Assembly (NCBI GenBank): GCA_038238915.1
Contig: JBBSFH010000030.1
Location: forward strand, 1 to 24,941
DNA from: JAVVHE01 sp038238915
GTDB lineage: Bacteria; Pseudomonadota; Alphaproteobacteria; Sphingomonadales; Sphingomonadaceae
DNA length: 24,941 nucleotides
Direction of reading: 5' to 3'
In this document: piece by piece, positions 1 through 7,792 of the stretch
Position numbering within the stretch: position 1 is the stretch's first letter
Layout of the letters: each line of letters begins with the position of its first letter
Translations under genes and position numbers: made by a program
The notes under the pieces: model-generated
Told to the model about the DNA's origin: nothing
Databases searched by the model: none
Seen by the model: the letters and a program-made list of their open reading frames with translations, nothing else

Positions 1-54
1 CTAGGTGTTTCGGTGACCTGGACCCCGCCCGAGCAAGCCATACTGCAATTCTAG
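1..54 (+). CDS. Possible 3' end of an upstream gene (partial)
   Basis: Frame 1 is open from the window edge to a TAG at 52-54 and reads LGVSVTWTPPEQAILQF. It could be the last 17 residues of a gene ending 30 bp before the thiolase start. Seventeen residues are too few to assign a family, and an open frame of this length is common by chance. No function is proposed. Confidence 0.25.
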   Translation, partial: LGVSVTWTPPEQAILQF

Positions 55-84
55 AAGACGATATTTGGAAGAAGGATCGCACCC

Positions 85-1290
85 ATGATCGAAGCCGTAA
101 TTGTCGCCACCGCCCGCACGCCGATCGGCAAGGCTTACCGCGGTGCCTTCAACGATACGCAGGGCCAGGCGCTCGCGGGGCATGTGATCGGCGAAGCCGT
201 GCGCCGCTCGAGCGTCGATCCCGTCGAGATCGATGATTGCGTGATGGGCTGCGCGCTCCAGCAAGGATCCACCGGCTTCAACGTCGCGCGTCAGGGCGCT
301 CTTTGGGGCGGCTTGCCGCAATCGGTCGCGGGGATGACGATCGATCGCCAGTGCGGCTCGGGCCTGATGGCGATCGCCACCGCCGCCAAGGGCGTGATGG
401 CGGGCGAACTCACCATCGCGGTTGCGGGCGGGGTCGAATCGGTCAGCCTCGTCCAGAACAAGCATCACAACAGTTTCCGCGCAGCCGATCCCAAGCTCGT
501 CGCCCAGATCCCGCAGCTTTACATGTCGATGCTCGAGACCGCCGAGATCGTCGCCGAGCGCTACAACGTCAGCCGAGAGGCGCAGGACGAATATGCGCTC
601 CAGTCGCAGCAGCGCACCGCTGAAGCGCAGGCCACGCACCGCTTCGATGCTGAAATCATGCCGATCACTGCAACGATGATGGTTACCAACAAGGAGACGG
701 GCGAGACCAGTCCGCGCGAGATCACCATCGCGCAGGACGAGGGCAATCGGCCGCAAACCCGCCTTGAAGATCTCGCCAAGCTCCAGCCCGTGTTCAAGGA
801 CGGCCAGCGCGTCCGCGAGGGCCGCTTCATCACCGCAGGCAACGCCTCGCAGCTCTCGGACGGCGCAGCCGCCGTGGTGGTCATGTCGCGCGCGGAGGCG
901 GACCGGCGCGGGCTCAGGCCGCTCGGCGCGTACCGGGGTCTCGCGGTCGCGGGCTGCGGCCCCGAGGAGATGGGCATCGGCCCCGTGTTCGCGATCCCCA
1001 AGCTACTCGAAAAGCACGGACTAACGATCAATGACATCGATCTGTGGGAACTGAACGAAGCATTCGCCTCCCAGGTGCTCTACATACGCGACCACCTCGG
1101 CATTCCGAACGATCGCCTGAACGTCAGCGGCGGCGCGATTTCGATTGGCCATCCCTACGGCATGTCGGGCGCGCGCATGACGGGCCACATCCTCCATGAA
1201 GGTCGCCGCCGTGGTGCGCGATACGGGGTTGTCACGATGTGCATGGGTGGAGGCATGGGCGGCGCGGGCCTGTTCGAGATTTTTGGCTGA
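85..1290 (+). CDS. Acetyl-CoA C-acyltransferase (thiolase family)
   Basis: This 401-residue protein has the normal length for a thiolase, which cleaves 3-ketoacyl-CoA with CoA or condenses two acyl-CoAs in the cytoplasm. The nucleophilic Cys is C90 in RQCGSGLMA. The NEAFASQ block, H356 in GHPYGMSGAR and the second catalytic Cys C386 in CMGGGMGGAG are all present, so it should be active. The ATG follows an AAGGA ribosome site with good spacing. The stop overlaps the thioesterase start, which suggests one transcript and a role in beta-oxidation or a related CoA-ester pathway. Chain-length preference (AtoB-like or FadA-like) cannot be told from the sequence. Confidence 0.93.
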   Translation: MIEAVIVATARTPIGKAYRGAFNDTQGQALAGHVIGEAVRRSSVDPVEIDDCVMGCALQQGSTGFNVARQGALWGGLPQSVAGMTIDRQCGSGLMAIATAAKGVMAGELTIAVAGGVESVSLVQNKHHNSFRAADPKLVAQIPQLYMSMLETAEIVAERYNVSREAQDEYALQSQQRTAEAQATHRFDAEIMPITATMMVTNKETGETSPREITIAQDEGNRPQTRLEDLAKLQPVFKDGQRVREGRFITAGNASQLSDGAAAVVVMSRAEADRRGLRPLGAYRGLAVAGCGPEEMGIGPVFAIPKLLEKHGLTINDIDLWELNEAFASQVLYIRDHLGIPNDRLNVSGGAISIGHPYGMSGARMTGHILHEGRRRGARYGVVTMCMGGGMGGAGLFEIFG

Positions 1291-2137
1291 TCTGGCATTG
1301 GACGCTGTTGCCTACCTCGCCGCCGAACCGCTCGGCGAAGATCGTTTTGCGGGCGTGGCGGGCCGGACGGACGAGCCCCGCACCTACGGTGGGCTGGTGA
1401 TCGCACACGCGCTTGCGGCGGCTGCGGCGACTATCGATGGGCGCCCCTGCAACGCGCTCCACCTGCTTTTCCTGCTGCCCGGAGATAATGATCATCCGGT
1501 GACGATGGAGGTTGAGCGGCTGCGCGACGGGCGCAGCTTTTCAGCGCGGCAAGTGCGGCTGCGGCAGGGTGGGCGCACGCTGGCCAATGCGCTTGCCTCG
1601 TTCCATGCCGGAGACGACGGCCCCGCGCATCAGATCGCCATGCCCGACGTGCCCGATCCCGAGACCGTGGAAGACGTGCTGGAAGTCCGCCGTCGATTGG
1701 CACTGGCGAAGGGCAAACCGCTCCGCCGCTACAGCTCCCAAATCCTTCTCGACGTCCGGCCGGTCGGCTTGCCGCCCGGTCCAAGCTGCGAAACCGAAGC
1801 GCGCCGCGCCATCTGGTTCCGGTCGCGCCAGCGTCTGCCCGATAGGCCCGCGCTGCATCAGGCGATGATCGCCTTTGCGTCGGACATGGGGCTCGTCAGC
1901 ACGGGCCTCAGCGTGCACGGCACGCCTGGCGGCGGAAATCGTCTCGAAGATGCCAGCCTGGATCATGCGCTGTGGTTCCATGCGCCTGCACGCGCCGACG
2001 ACTGGCTGCTCCACGTCCAGCGCGCGCCCGTGATGCTTGGCGGACGGGGGATGACGCATGGCGCAATCTTCGACCGTGAGGGACGACTGATCGCAAGCGT
2101 GGCACAGGAGATCCTCGCGCGTCGCAAGCGCGATTGA
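1283..2137 (+). CDS. TesB-like acyl-CoA thioesterase (double hotdog)
   Basis: The product resembles acyl-CoA thioesterase II, which hydrolyses acyl-CoA to free acid and CoA. The N-terminal hotdog has YGGLVIAHALAAA. The C-terminal hotdog has ASDMGL, ASLDHALWFH and SVAQEILAR, which match the blocks carrying the Asp, Ser/Thr and Gln of the TesB catalytic triad. The open frame runs back to an ATG at 1196 inside the thiolase, but those residues do not look like the family. The TTG at 1283 gives MADLALDAVAYLAAEPLGEDRF, a typical N-terminus, a protein of 284 residues and an 8-nt overlap with the thiolase. The start is inferred; the family call is firm. Co-expression with the thiolase is likely. Confidence 0.85.
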   Translation: MADLALDAVAYLAAEPLGEDRFAGVAGRTDEPRTYGGLVIAHALAAAAATIDGRPCNALHLLFLLPGDNDHPVTMEVERLRDGRSFSARQVRLRQGGRTLANALASFHAGDDGPAHQIAMPDVPDPETVEDVLEVRRRLALAKGKPLRRYSSQILLDVRPVGLPPGPSCETEARRAIWFRSRQRLPDRPALHQAMIAFASDMGLVSTGLSVHGTPGGGNRLEDASLDHALWFHAPARADDWLLHVQRAPVMLGGRGMTHGAIFDREGRLIASVAQEILARRKRD

Positions 2138-2451
2138 AGACGCCACGACCGATCCACATGCCGGCATCCTGACAACATTCTGGCCGCAAGGATCGCGCGA
2201 CTGGCAAGCGACCCGACCAGCAGCGGGGGAAACATCGATGGCGTCCGTCTCGCCCTCCATCGCCACGCCCGCGCCCGAGGCAGGTTGGGCCGTGCGCGCT
2301 GCTCGCCGGGCTGGCGATCATGCTCGCGTTGGTCGCGGACGCATTTTTCTGGATTTCGCGGACGGCTATATGTCCGATTATTTCGGAATTTGCTGTGTCG
2401 TCGCGAGCCGTCGCGCCTCGGAGAGCGCACTGTAGCGCTGACGCATGCGTG
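2138..2451. other. 314-bp stretch without a convincing gene
   Basis: No protein family was recognised here. The only ORF with a fair ribosome site (GGGGGA before the ATG at 2238) would give 65 residues of biased composition. In the +1 frame, 2281-2454 encodes a hydrophobic run (ALLAGLAIMLALVADAFFW) that looks like a membrane helix but has no start of its own. The two frames joined would resemble the start of a membrane protein, so this may be a decayed gene. A perfect 10-bp palindrome, ACGCATGCGT, lies at 2441-2450, just past the stop of the leftward oxidoreductase gene. Confidence 0.5.
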
Positions 2452-3465
2452 CTATAGTTCTACGCATCTTCCTTCGCGCGCACTTGTAATGATGGCGTCT
2501 AGAATCTGCATGACCTCGATCGACTCATCTTCGCCGATGCCATTCCAACGCCCCGGCCCCTGGCGCACTGCATCGGCGAAGGACTCGGCCTCGGCGCGAA
2601 AGCCGTTGCAGGGGGGAAAGGCGAGGTGTTCCTCCTGTTGCTCCCAGCCGCCACGCCGGACCTCGAGCACCCCTGGATCGGCAGGGGTCAGATGGTTGAG
2701 GAAGTCTGTCGTCACCACCCCGTCTTGGCACGCGATGAGCGCGCGGCGGTAGATGCCGGTGCCGAAGCTGCATGCCATCTGGGCGACAAGACCGCTGGGG
2801 AAATCGAGATTGGCGATAAGCGACGCATCGACCCCGCGCTCGGTCCACTGAGCAAGTGCGCTCACTCCCTTGGGCAACTCGCCCGCGAGAAGGCGGATGA
2901 GGCTGACTGCGTAGCTGCCCGCATCGAGCAAAGCGCCGCCGCCGAGTGCCGGATCTAGACGGATGTTGGCGGGGTTGGCGACCGGAAAGCCGAAGCCCGC
3001 CTGGATCATGCGCGGCCGACCGATCTCACCCGAGGCGATAAGCTTGGCGAGCGCGTGCGTCTGCGGCTGCGAGCGATAGGGAAAGGCTTCGAACAGCAGC
3101 CGCCCTGAGCGCGTGGCGGCAGCGAACATCGCGCGAGCCTCGGCCGCAGTGACGGCGATGGGCTTCTCGCACAGGACATGCTTGCCGGCTTCGAGCGCGC
3201 GGATCGACCACTCGGCATGGAGGCTGTTGGGCAGCGGGTTGTAGATCGCCTCGACTTCGGGATCGGCGAGCAGCGCTTCGTAGCTGTCCAGCGCGCGCGG
3301 GATATCGTTCCTGGCGGCAAAGGCTTCGGCGCTGGCCGCGTTCCGGCTCGCGACCGCGACGATATTCACCTTCGCCGAACCATGAACTGCGTCGGTGAAA
3401 TGGCGGGCGATGTTCGCGGTGCCGAGAATGCCCAGCCGCAGCGGACCGGGATCGATCGATGTCAT
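2452..3465 (-). CDS. Gfo/Idh/MocA family NAD(P)-dependent oxidoreductase
   Basis: The 337-residue length is usual for the family, which oxidises or reduces sugars, cyclitols and related polyols in the cytoplasm. The Rossmann motif is GILGTANIA at residues 12-20. The substrate-site Lys is K101 in CEKPIAV. The later GGGALLDAGSYAVSLIR block carries the Asp/Tyr pair typical of the dihydrodiol and D-xylose dehydrogenase branch. The ATG at 3465 has a GAGGAG ribosome site seven bases away. It is transcribed divergently from the POT transporter and stands alone. The substrate cannot be told. Confidence 0.88.
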   Translation of the reverse strand: MTSIDPGPLRLGILGTANIARHFTDAVHGSAKVNIVAVASRNAASAEAFAARNDIPRALDSYEALLADPEVEAIYNPLPNSLHAEWSIRALEAGKHVLCEKPIAVTAAEARAMFAAATRSGRLLFEAFPYRSQPQTHALAKLIASGEIGRPRMIQAGFGFPVANPANIRLDPALGGGALLDAGSYAVSLIRLLAGELPKGVSALAQWTERGVDASLIANLDFPSGLVAQMACSFGTGIYRRALIACQDGVVTTDFLNHLTPADPGVLEVRRGGWEQQEEHLAFPPCNGFRAEAESFADAVRQGPGRWNGIGEDESIEVMQILDAIITSAREGRCVEL

Positions 3466-3661
3466 GATGGTGCTCCTCGGCTTTCTCGCCGAACTTGGAC
3501 TGGCTTGGAATGCGGCTCAACCCCTCAAGGGAAGCGAATTTGGGGGCGATGGTTTTCAGCACTCTGCCATCTGTTCCACATCGCCCGCCTGTGCCATTTT
3601 CCCGAAGTCGGCACGGTGTCGGCCACTGCAAGGCTTCCACGATGACCGATACTACCCATTG
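3466..3661. promoter_or_regulatory. Divergent control region, oxidoreductase / POT transporter
   Basis: This 196-bp gap separates two genes transcribed away from each other, so it should hold both promoters. No clear -35/-10 pair or strong palindrome was seen. A direct repeat GTCGGC occurs twice within 3606-3634. The right end carries the leader ORF listed separately. Confidence 0.5.
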
Positions 3662-3662
3662 A
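3642..3662 (+). promoter_or_regulatory. Candidate six-codon leader ORF (MTDTTH) coupled to the POT gene
   Basis: ATG at 3642 opens a six-codon frame whose TGA (3660-3662) overlaps the transporter ATG as TGATG. An AAGG element ends about eight bases before this ATG, while the transporter ATG has no ribosome site of its own. Translation by termination-reinitiation through the leader is therefore plausible. An alternative is a one-base indel: read in the other frame, these codons would extend the transporter N-terminus. Confidence 0.4.
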
Positions 3663-5023
3663 TGACCCCCGCCGACCGGTCGTTTTTCGGACATCCACGC
3701 GGACTTCGCGTGCTCGCATCATCGCAGGCATGGGAGCGCTTTTCCTACGCCGGGATGCAGACGCTGCTCGTCCTCTATGCCGCCCACACGCTGTTCCAGC
3801 CGGGGCATATCACCCGCATCTGGGGCTATAGGCTGATCGTCGCCGCCTATGGCCATCCGACGCCCGAAGCGCTCGCGTCCAACATCTTCGGGCTGTATGC
3901 CGGATTGGTCTATCTGACACCCATCCTCGGCGGGGTGGTCGCGGACCGCTGGCTCGGCAAATCGCGCGCGGTGATCCTGGGGGCCGGGCTGCTCACGTTG
4001 GGCCATTGGCTGATGGGCGGGGAAGCGACCTTTCTCATAGCATTACTTTGCCTCGTCCTCGGCGTCGGCTTTTTCAAGACCAACATCACCGGCCAGGTCG
4101 GCGACCTTTACGCGATCGACGATCCACGCCGCGCCAGCGCATTCCAGCTCTTCGTGCTGTTCATCGCGGTCGCCGCCGTCATCGCGCCGCTGGTCTGCGG
4201 CACGCTTGGCGAAAAGGTCGCGTGGAAATGGGGGTTCGGCGCGGCGGGTATCGGCATGGTTATCGGCCTCGTCACCTATCTCACCGGCCGCAGATATCTG
4301 CCAGCCGAACCGCTCCGCACGCGCGAGCGCGGTCCGGCGCGACACGCCACAACGCCGGACGAACGGCGCGTCATCCTCGTCCTTATCGGGTTGCTGCCGG
4401 TGCTGGCGCTGGCGAGCGTCGGCAACGAGCAGATGTTCAACGCCTATCTGCTCTGGGGGGAGCGCAGCTACCGGCTGGTTATCGGCGGCTGGACGATGCC
4501 CGTCACCTGGTTGATCTCGATCGATTCGGTCATCGCCATCGCGGCGATGAGCGGATCGCTGGCCTTCTGGCGCTGGTGGGCAATACGCCGCCACGAACCC
4601 GACGAGATCACCAAATTGGCGTTGGGGGCGATGATCTGCGCCGTGGCACCACTGATCCTTGTCGGGGCGGCTTTGACCGCCACGGGCGGTGGCCGCGTCA
4701 GCCTCGGCTGGGCGCTGCCCTTCCACGCCATCAACGAGATCGGCTTTGCCAATCTTTATCCCGTGGGCATGGCGCTGTATTCGCGCTGCGCGCCGCGCGG
4801 GCTGGGCAGCACGATGATTGCGGTGTTTTTCCTCCACATGTTTGCGTGCAACCTGCTCGTTGGCTGGCTCGGAGGATTCCTTGGCACGATGTCAGGGCCG
4901 TCGTTCTGGCTGCTCCACGCCGGGCTGATCGGTGCGGCTGCCCTCGTCCTGCTGCTGGTGCGCCAGCTTGGAGGGCAAATTCTGGCGCCGACCGAGCGCG
5001 TTCAATCGATGGTGACCGCGTGA
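3662..5023 (+). CDS. POT/PTR2-family peptide transporter (MFS)
   Basis: A 453-residue polytopic membrane protein of the proton-dependent oligopeptide transporter family, which imports di- and tripeptides with protons. GFFKTNITGQVGDLY and the following DPRRASAFQLFVLFIAVAAVIAPLV match the PTR2 signature around TM4-TM5. The TM1 motif, normally ExxERFxYYG, reads QAWERFSYAG: E25 and R26 are kept, but the first Glu is Q22 and the second Tyr is Ala, which could change proton coupling. The open frame extends upstream to 3395 through unrelated sequence; ATG 3662 gives the family N-terminus (MTPADRSFFGHPRGLRVL). It overlaps the reductase start by 4 nt (GTGA). Confidence 0.88.
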   Translation: MTPADRSFFGHPRGLRVLASSQAWERFSYAGMQTLLVLYAAHTLFQPGHITRIWGYRLIVAAYGHPTPEALASNIFGLYAGLVYLTPILGGVVADRWLGKSRAVILGAGLLTLGHWLMGGEATFLIALLCLVLGVGFFKTNITGQVGDLYAIDDPRRASAFQLFVLFIAVAAVIAPLVCGTLGEKVAWKWGFGAAGIGMVIGLVTYLTGRRYLPAEPLRTRERGPARHATTPDERRVILVLIGLLPVLALASVGNEQMFNAYLLWGERSYRLVIGGWTMPVTWLISIDSVIAIAAMSGSLAFWRWWAIRRHEPDEITKLALGAMICAVAPLILVGAALTATGGGRVSLGWALPFHAINEIGFANLYPVGMALYSRCAPRGLGSTMIAVFFLHMFACNLLVGWLGGFLGTMSGPSFWLLHAGLIGAAALVLLLVRQLGGQILAPTERVQSMVTA

Positions 5024-5826
5024 TCGATCCAATTATCCTCGTCGGCTGTGGCAATATGGGCGGCGCGATGGCCGCTGGGTGGGTGGCACAGGGGCGTGCG
5101 ACGGCGCTGACGGTGATCGAGCCGATGCTCGAACTTGTGCCGAAGGGGGTGCGTGGCGTTGCTGCGCCGCCCGCGGACGAGGCTCCCCCGTCGGTGCTTG
5201 TGCTCGCGGTCAAGCCGCAGATGCTCGCCGTCGTCGCACCAACGCTCTGTGCGCTGGCCGGACCGGACACGATCCTGCTGTCGATCATGGCCGCCGTCGA
5301 GATTGCAACGCTGCGCAGCTGGTTTCCACAGCCAAAGGCCATCGTGCGCGCGGTCCCCAACTTGCCCGCTGCCATCGGTGCGGGGGTCACGGCTCTCGCC
5401 GCAGATGCGATCGATGCCGCCGGGCGCGACCTGATCACAATGCTCTGCACGCCGCTCGGCGAGGTTGTCTGGCTCGACAACGAGACGCAGATCGACGCCG
5501 CCACTTCGGTTTCCGGGTGCGGCCCCGCGTTTCTGTTCCGCTATGCCGACGCGGTCATCGAAGCTGGCATCGCCCAAGGGCTTGATGCCAGCCAGGCCCG
5601 CCAGCTGCTCGCGGCAACCATGATCGGCGCGGGGCGGATGATGATGACCAGCGAAACGAGTCCCGGCGAAATGGCCCGCCGCGTGGCAAGCCCCGGAGGC
5701 GTGACACTGGCGGGACTGGCGGTGCTCGATCGCGACTCAGCGCTCGAACGCCTGCTCGCCGCCACTTTGGCCGCCGCCGGGGCGCGGAGTGCGGAGATGG
5801 CATTGCAGACCCGGCCAAAGGGTTGA
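5020..5826 (+). CDS. proC: Pyrroline-5-carboxylate reductase
   Basis: This 268-residue protein reduces 1-pyrroline-5-carboxylate to L-proline with NAD(P)H, the last step of proline synthesis. The nucleotide-binding motif is GCGNMGGAMAAGW near the N-terminus. The signature SVSGCGPAFLFRYADAV and the VASPGGVTLAGL block are present, and the length is normal. The frame is open much further upstream, inside the transporter gene. The GTG at 5020 gives VIDPIILVGCGNMGG and overlaps the transporter stop as GTGA, so translation is coupled. Pairing with a peptide carrier is unusual for proC. It may be a second copy working on imported imino compounds, but the family call does not depend on that. Confidence 0.88.
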   Translation: MIDPIILVGCGNMGGAMAAGWVAQGRATALTVIEPMLELVPKGVRGVAAPPADEAPPSVLVLAVKPQMLAVVAPTLCALAGPDTILLSIMAAVEIATLRSWFPQPKAIVRAVPNLPAAIGAGVTALAADAIDAAGRDLITMLCTPLGEVVWLDNETQIDAATSVSGCGPAFLFRYADAVIEAGIAQGLDASQARQLLAATMIGAGRMMMTSETSPGEMARRVASPGGVTLAGLAVLDRDSALERLLAATLAAAGARSAEMALQTRPKG

Positions 5827-5849
5827 AACTTTCCTCGGGGAGCGCGCCC

Positions 5850-6821
5850 TCAGCCGATTTCTGCCTGACGGATGCATGCGGCCGCATGATTGGCGTCGCC
5901 CACGAGCGGCGGCACAGCCTCGGAGCAGTCGGCAATGGCGTGCGGGCAACGGGTCCGAAAGACGCATCCCGACGGCGGCGAAACCGGGCTCGGCAATTCG
6001 CCCGCAAGCACGACCGGAACGCGGCGCAGTGCAGGATCGATCTGTGGCGCGGCGGCAAGCAGCGCGCGGGTGTAGGGGTGGCGCGGCGCGCTAAAGACCG
6101 CATCGGTGCGGCCGGCCTCCATCACGCGTCCGAGGTAAAGTACGATAACCCGGTCACACAGGTGATCGACGACCGCGAGGTCATGCGCGATGAACAGCAT
6201 CGCGAGGCCGAGTTCGGCGCGCAGATCGCCGAGCAGGTTGACGATCTGCGCCTGTACCGAGACATCGAGCGCCGACACCGCTTCATCGGCGACAATGAGA
6301 TCGGGTGACACTGCGAGCGCCCGGGCGATGCCGACGCGTTGGCGTTGGCCGCCGGACAAGGCATAGGGAAGTTTGGCTGCTGTATCGGCGGAAAGGCCGA
6401 CGCGTTCGAGCAATGCCGCAACCCGGCCGGGCCGGTCCCGCCGGTTGCCGATGCCGTGGATGGCGAACGGCTCGGCGATTGCGGCACCGACGGTCATCAC
6501 CGGGTTGAGGCTTCCCGCAGGGTCCTGGAACACCGCCTGCATACGGCGACGGATGGGCAGCATCGCGCGCGGGCTCAGCCCGGCGAGATCGACCCCATCG
6601 AAGCGGACCGCGCCGCGCGTTGGCTCGACAAGCCGAAGGATCGCACGGCCGAGCGTCGTCTTGCCCGAACCCGATTCGCCGACAACGCCGACGATCTCGC
6701 CGCGTCCCACACAGACCGACACCCCGTCGACGGCGCGCAACCGCTGCGGCGCAGCAAACGGCGTGTCGCTGCGGATCGGGAAATCCACACCAAGATCGGT
6801 CGCTTCGAGGAGTGCGGTCAC
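5850..6821 (-). CDS. Dpp/Opp-type ABC transporter ATP-binding protein (DppF-like)
   Basis: One of two ATPases powering a peptide-type ABC importer at the inner membrane. Residues 48-55 are the Walker A GESGSGKT, the signature LSGGQ is at 155-159, and Walker B LIVADE is at 175-180 followed by a switch His in FIAHD. The C-terminal oligo_HPY region has CVFRTRC and two later Cys, the arrangement proposed to bind an iron-sulfur cluster in some Dpp ATPases. The GTG at 6821 overlaps the preceding gene stop as GTGA and gives MTALLEATDLGVDF (323 residues). A longer ATG form from 6842 is less likely. It is the last gene of the leftward operon and ends 23 bp from the convergent proC. Confidence 0.92.
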   Translation of the reverse strand: MTALLEATDLGVDFPIRSDTPFAAPQRLRAVDGVSVCVGRGEIVGVVGESGSGKTTLGRAILRLVEPTRGAVRFDGVDLAGLSPRAMLPIRRRMQAVFQDPAGSLNPVMTVGAAIAEPFAIHGIGNRRDRPGRVAALLERVGLSADTAAKLPYALSGGQRQRVGIARALAVSPDLIVADEAVSALDVSVQAQIVNLLGDLRAELGLAMLFIAHDLAVVDHLCDRVIVLYLGRVMEAGRTDAVFSAPRHPYTRALLAAAPQIDPALRRVPVVLAGELPSPVSPPSGCVFRTRCPHAIADCSEAVPPLVGDANHAAACIRQAEIG

Positions 6822-7792
6822 AACGCGGCCCAGTGCAGGCAACGGCTGGCGTGGTTGACGGCGACCGCCGCCATCGGCACGGCACCGGTGGTGCAGGCGG
6901 CATCGACATGGCCGCAGCGCGGGCCGAAGACGCAGCCGGGCGGCCGTCGGCGCGGATCGACCACGCTGCCCGGAATGGCGCGCAGGCGCTGGCCGCGCTG
7001 CCCACCGGGAAGGCTCGACAGCAGGCCACGGGTATAAGGGTGGCGAGGCGAGGCGAACAGCACTGCGGCGGGTGCGGTTTCGACGATGCTGCCGCCGTAC
7101 ATCACCGCCACCCGGTCGGCGATGGCCGCGACCACGGCGAGGCTATGGCTGATGAACAGCATCGCCATGCCGCGCCGCGCCTGCAGGCTCTGCAAAAGAT
7201 CGAGGATCTGTGCCTGCACCGTCACATCGAGCGCGGTTGTCGGTTCGTCCGCGATCAGCAGCTGGGGGTTGCACGCCAGCGCGATGGCGATCAGCACGCG
7301 CTGGCGCATCCCGCCCGACAGTTCGTGCGCAAAGGCGGCGGCGCGGCGAGCGGGATCGGGAATGCCGACTTCGGTAAGCGCGGCGATCACGGCGTCGCGC
7401 AGCACAGCGCCTTTCAGATGCTGATGGCGGCGCAGCGGCTCGGCAATCTGGCGGGCAACCGTCATCACCGGGTTGAGGCTAGTCATCGGCTCTTGGAAGA
7501 TCATCGCCACGTCGCGGCCGCGCATCCGCGCGATTTCGGCCGAAGGGAGATCGAGCAGGTTGCCCGCGCGTCCCTCGAAGTGAATCGCGCCGCCAATGCG
7601 TGCGCGGCGCCGATCGAGCAGCCCCATGATCGCAAGGCCGGTGACCGATTTGCCCGACCCTGATTCGCCCACGAGCGCCAGCGTTTCCCCGGCTTCGATC
7701 GCGAGATCGAACCCGTGCAGCGCGCGCCAGGCGGTGCCATCGTCATCGACGAAATCCAGCGTCAGGCCGCGAATATCGAGCAGCGGCGTCAA
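6818..7792 (-). CDS. Dpp/Opp-type ABC transporter ATP-binding protein (DppD-like)
   Basis: The partner ATPase of the DppF-like protein, 324 residues. Walker A GESGSGKS is at 42-49, the signature LSGGM at 158-162, and Walker B LLIADEPTTALDV around 178-190, with a switch His in FISHS. The C-terminus holds CVFGPRC and further Cys residues as in the oligo_HPY extension. The true start is most likely the TTG at 7792, which overlaps the upstream stop as TTGA and gives MTPLLDIRGLTLDF, a standard N-terminus. The open frame runs to 7933 through residues of no family likeness. Coupling to both neighbours implies co-translation within the leftward operon. Confidence 0.92.
   Translation of the reverse strand: MTPLLDIRGLTLDFVDDDGTAWRALHGFDLAIEAGETLALVGESGSGKSVTGLAIMGLLDRRRARIGGAIHFEGRAGNLLDLPSAEIARMRGRDVAMIFQEPMTSLNPVMTVARQIAEPLRRHQHLKGAVLRDAVIAALTEVGIPDPARRAAAFAHELSGGMRQRVLIAIALACNPQLLIADEPTTALDVTVQAQILDLLQSLQARRGMAMLFISHSLAVVAAIADRVAVMYGGSIVETAPAAVLFASPRHPYTRGLLSSLPGGQRGQRLRAIPGSVVDPRRRPPGCVFGPRCGHVDAACTTGAVPMAAVAVNHASRCLHWAAL

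Noticed and set aside
1..756. 251-codon open frame on the minus strand opposite the thiolase
   Set aside because: It is an antisense shadow of a strongly conserved coding gene; its residues show only high-GC composition and no family motif.
2441..2450. Palindrome ACGCATGCGT beside the oxidoreductase stop, considered as a terminator or recombination site
   Set aside because: It has no loop or T-run, and a 10-bp palindrome alone is weak evidence.
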